Shown here: positions 61,749-64,000 of the stretch, one piece after another
How positions within the stretch are numbered: position 1 is the stretch's first letter
Layout of the letters: each line of letters begins with the position of its first letter
Position numbers and translations under genes: made by a program
Notes under the pieces: model-generated
What the model saw: only the letters and a program-made list of their open reading frames with translations
What the model was told of the DNA's origin: nothing
Databases searched by the model: none
NCBI GenBank assembly: GCA_015075425.1
Contig: JABTUL010000001.1
Coordinates: 1,178,001-1,242,000, forward strand
Length of the DNA stretch: 64,000 bases
From: Spirochaetales bacterium
GTDB lineage: Bacteria > Spirochaetota > Leptospiria > Leptospirales > Leptonemataceae
Direction of reading: 5' to 3'

Positions 61749-63239
61749 CTACGAGTCACTGGATTTCTGCCTGCCAGCCGCTTCCTGGCGCTCTGGCTGG
61801 ATTTCTTTAACAAAAAGCTTATTTCCATGCAAAAGGCTGTGCAGTCGCTCACCGGAGCGTATGAAAAAAATTATATCGTTATTTTTTAGATAGAATTTCT
61901 CCGGGCCACTGGCGAGGAGCGGCGCCCGACCCGGTGTGGCACCCTCAACGAAGAGATTGGCTCCGGTTGCAGAAATTTCCATTGCTTCGCTGCTGTCATT
62001 GTGCACATACCGGCCGGTGTAGCGGGCGGCAAGTTCTGGACTCGCCGAAGTTTCCTTGTAGTCAGCCGGATTTATGTCTGCATTGCTTGCCACGCGCATG
62101 AACTTATAGACTTCGCGGGTGAAAGAAGAATACCAGGCACCAAAATAAGGATCCAGGTAAACGCGGGGGAGAAAGCGACGATTATTAGCCCGCTCCTCCT
62201 TTTCTTTTTCCCGGTCTCCGCGATTGCGAAATTCAATTTCATCAATGAGGTTCGCCGTTGGTGAATTGGTCATCAAAATGAAACCCATCTGGTGCTGCGG
62301 ATAGTACTGAAAGTATCCACCCGACCCTGGAGTCAGAGCAGCATGGTTGATGGCAAAGGGGCGTTCATCCACGGTGTAAACCCGGAATGCCAGGCCGCGG
62401 TAACTCTGATTACGGGCCAGCGAAAGGCCGACTTGAACGGGCTGGTAAATCTCGCGCTCGAACCATTTTTCTTTTACGATTCGCTTGCCGTTGTATTTGC
62501 CCCGACCGTGGATGAGCTTGAGCATGATGGCCATATCTTCCAGAGACCAGCGTAGAAAGGCTGCTCCCTTCATTTCCGTGGGATCGGCATAGGGCATTCC
62601 CAGAGGATCAATAATGTTTTCTTTTACGTATTCTGCAATCGGCTTGCCGCTCACCTTTTCAATGAGCAGGGCCAGCAAGTTGTAACCTTCATTGGAGTAG
62701 TGATAGCCATAGCCGGTACGGAAAGATTGTTTGGCTCCCCACATATAACCGGACGTGTGCGAGAGCATGTGGCGAATGGTTACGGGAGCCGAACCGATCT
62801 CCGGGCGGGTAAGGTCTTCCTCCATATACTCACTCAGAGGTTTATCGATATCGATTTTCCCTCTGTCTGCGAGTTGCATGATGGACAGCAGAGTAAAAAG
62901 TTTGGTGTGGGAGGCCGCATTAAAGACGTGGGTGCTTGTTGTCTTCACCGCCTGTTTTATGATGACCCGGTCCTTGTGTACCATGACCAGTACAGCATTG
63001 GGAGCATTGTAGCGCGGCCCCGTATGGCTTTCGAGCCAGGCAAGCAGTTCATCACGAGCCTGGCGCACAGCCGGATCATCAATGGGAGCTTCTTGGATCC
63101 GGTTCTTTTGCTCGCGGGCCAGCGCCGTTTCCCGTTCCTCTGCGGCAAGGCCGGGACTGTCCTGGCCCGGGGACTTCAGAGCAAAACTCACTGTATAAAC
63201 CAGGCAGATGACAGCAATGTTTCTGAAGGCTGACTTCAT
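61749..63239 (-). CDS. Secreted beta-lactamase-fold serine hydrolase
   Basis: 496 residues from ATG 63239, which opens a signal peptide (MKSAFRNIAVICLVYTVSFA). An ATG at 63284 or further upstream is possible. The catalytic motif is SHTK (in NAASHTKLFTLLSIMQ), the tyrosine motif is YSNEG and the late motif is HAALTPGSGG. A C-terminal ~140-residue beta-rich extension (YTGRYVHNDSSEAMEIS) may be a lipocalin-like DUF3471-type domain. Role unknown; possibly cell-wall or ester metabolism. Confidence 0.85.
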   Translation of the reverse strand: MKSAFRNIAVICLVYTVSFALKSPGQDSPGLAAEERETALAREQKNRIQEAPIDDPAVRQARDELLAWLESHTGPRYNAPNAVLVMVHKDRVIIKQAVKTTSTHVFNAASHTKLFTLLSIMQLADRGKIDIDKPLSEYMEEDLTRPEIGSAPVTIRHMLSHTSGYMWGAKQSFRTGYGYHYSNEGYNLLALLIEKVSGKPIAEYVKENIIDPLGMPYADPTEMKGAAFLRWSLEDMAIMLKLIHGRGKYNGKRIVKEKWFEREIYQPVQVGLSLARNQSYRGLAFRVYTVDERPFAINHAALTPGSGGYFQYYPQHQMGFILMTNSPTANLIDEIEFRNRGDREKEKEERANNRRFLPRVYLDPYFGAWYSSFTREVYKFMRVASNADINPADYKETSASPELAARYTGRYVHNDSSEAMEISATGANLFVEGATPGRAPLLASGPEKFYLKNNDIIFFIRSGERLHSLLHGNKLFVKEIQPERQEAAGRQKSSDS

Positions 63240-63458
63240 CCGCAACGTTGTAGCGGATTTCTTTTCAGGAAGGTCTGTGTCCATCGTTTCAGTTTCGAAC
63301 CAACACCCGGTCTTTCTTGATGCGAACAGGTCATGTTGTGGCTCTTTCCGTGGGAAAGGCAAGTGATTTTCTGCCCGGGCGGGAATAGGGAAATAAAAAA
63401 AGCCCGCGGGAGGCCGGTTTTGCACTTTACCGGGCAACCCTGCTTTTGAAGCTTAAGC

Positions 63459-64000
63459 ATGGAAAAAGAGTCCCTCTACTATCTGGTCCGTGATACGGTG
63501 GCTACTTTTGCTGAAAGGCCCTGCTACTGGGTGAAACCGGACGGTCAGAACTTTGTCGGCATCAGTTACTTCAACTGGCGGGCCGACATGAAGCGCTGGT
63601 CCGCTTTTCTCATTCATAAACTGGGAGTCGCTCACGGGGACAGGGTGGGACTATTGTGCGACAATCGCTATGAATGGAATCTTTTATCCCTGGGCATTAC
63701 TACTATCGGCGCCATTGATGTTCCCCGGGGCTGTGATGCCACAACGGACGACATCCGCTACATCCTCAACCACACCCGCTGCCAGGTTCTGGTCATCGAG
63801 CATGAAAAAATGCTGCAGACTCTCATCGCGGTGCTGCCGGACCTGCCGGATCTCAAATCCATCGTTTGTATCAACAGTCCGGAAAAATTCAAAAAACTTG
63901 AGGCCCATCAGGGCAAACTCGGAAAGGTGAAGCTGCATTTCCTGGTCGATGCTCTGGCGGAGGGCGATGAACTTTTGACCAAACACGGGGAGGCCTCGCT
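63459..64000 (+). CDS. AMP-binding long-chain acyl-CoA synthetase, 5' part
   Basis: The gene runs off the window; 180 codons are visible. MEKESLYYLVRDTVATFAER, then SYFNWRADMKRWSAFLIHKL, GDRVGLLCDNRYEWNLLSLG, and YILNHTRCQVLVIEHEKML are typical of the N-terminal half of FadD-type acyl-activating enzymes (AMP-forming). The adenylation motif YTSGTTG lies beyond the window. It is divergent from the secreted hydrolase gene. Confidence 0.9.
   Translation, partial: MEKESLYYLVRDTVATFAERPCYWVKPDGQNFVGISYFNWRADMKRWSAFLIHKLGVAHGDRVGLLCDNRYEWNLLSLGITTIGAIDVPRGCDATTDDIRYILNHTRCQVLVIEHEKMLQTLIAVLPDLPDLKSIVCINSPEKFKKLEAHQGKLGKVKLHFLVDALAEGDELLTKHGEAS

Overview
The window reads as a chromosome segment of a leptospiral spirochaete of moderate GC content, closer to Leptonema or Turneriella than to low-GC Leptospira. 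I infer this from three things: the gene order rimP-nusA-infB-rbfA-truB-rpsO-pnp-dut-ftsK followed by lolA-like, rodZ-like, rimO and pgsA genes; spirochaete-style lipoprotein signals; and frequent TTG/GTG starts. Species cannot be fixed from the sequence alone.

Layout. 1-4.5 kb: a GH1 beta-glucosidase, a small membrane protein, an NAD(P)H-hydrate repair enzyme and a lipoprotein. 4.6-21.6 kb: a dense plus-strand housekeeping run for translation, RNA decay, dUTP hydrolysis, DNA translocation, lipoprotein transport, cell shape, ribosomal protein modification and phospholipid synthesis. It ends in an acyl carrier protein / acyltransferase / phosphopantetheinyl transferase set. 22.4-25.1 kb: a decayed integrative element in the 3' end of a tRNA-Gly(UCC) gene, with 42-bp att repeats, short direct repeats that look like integrase arm sites at both ends, a truncated tyrosine integrase and two broken toxin-antitoxin pairs. 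25.1-29.0 kb: secreted and membrane proteins.

29.1-51.9 kb is a genomic island abutting tRNA-Asn(GUU). Its repeating theme is a three-gene cassette with one-to-few-base overlaps: a 129- or 139-residue protein (DUF6908-like by pattern), a 48-residue very basic peptide and a ~650-residue large serine recombinase. Copies A and B form a ~2.7-kb inverted repeat around a 0.78-kb spacer holding five successive long hairpins. Copy C carries a group II intron antisense to its recombinase gene. Copy D is cut by a DUF433/DUF5615 toxin-antitoxin pair and by an IS3-family element that itself contains an IS30-family element. A fifth partial copy (E) ends the island. Three att-like sites join the tRNA-Asn 3' end to an inverted piece of tRNA-Asn. 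Another IS3-type element, an inverted pair of rve-transposase remnants and DUF2442/DUF4160/DUF5615 fragments fill the rest.

52.0-64.0 kb returns to ordinary genes: a nucleotide-sugar-epimerase-like protein, a GPH-type sugar symporter, a Cys/Met-metabolism PLP enzyme, a hydrolase, a sulfotransferase, a tandem NTF2/VOC lipoprotein, two convergent beta-lactamase-fold hydrolases and the start of an acyl-CoA synthetase. The strongest candidate for an undescribed system is the tRNA-Asn recombinase cassette with its palindromic att sites and hairpin spacer.
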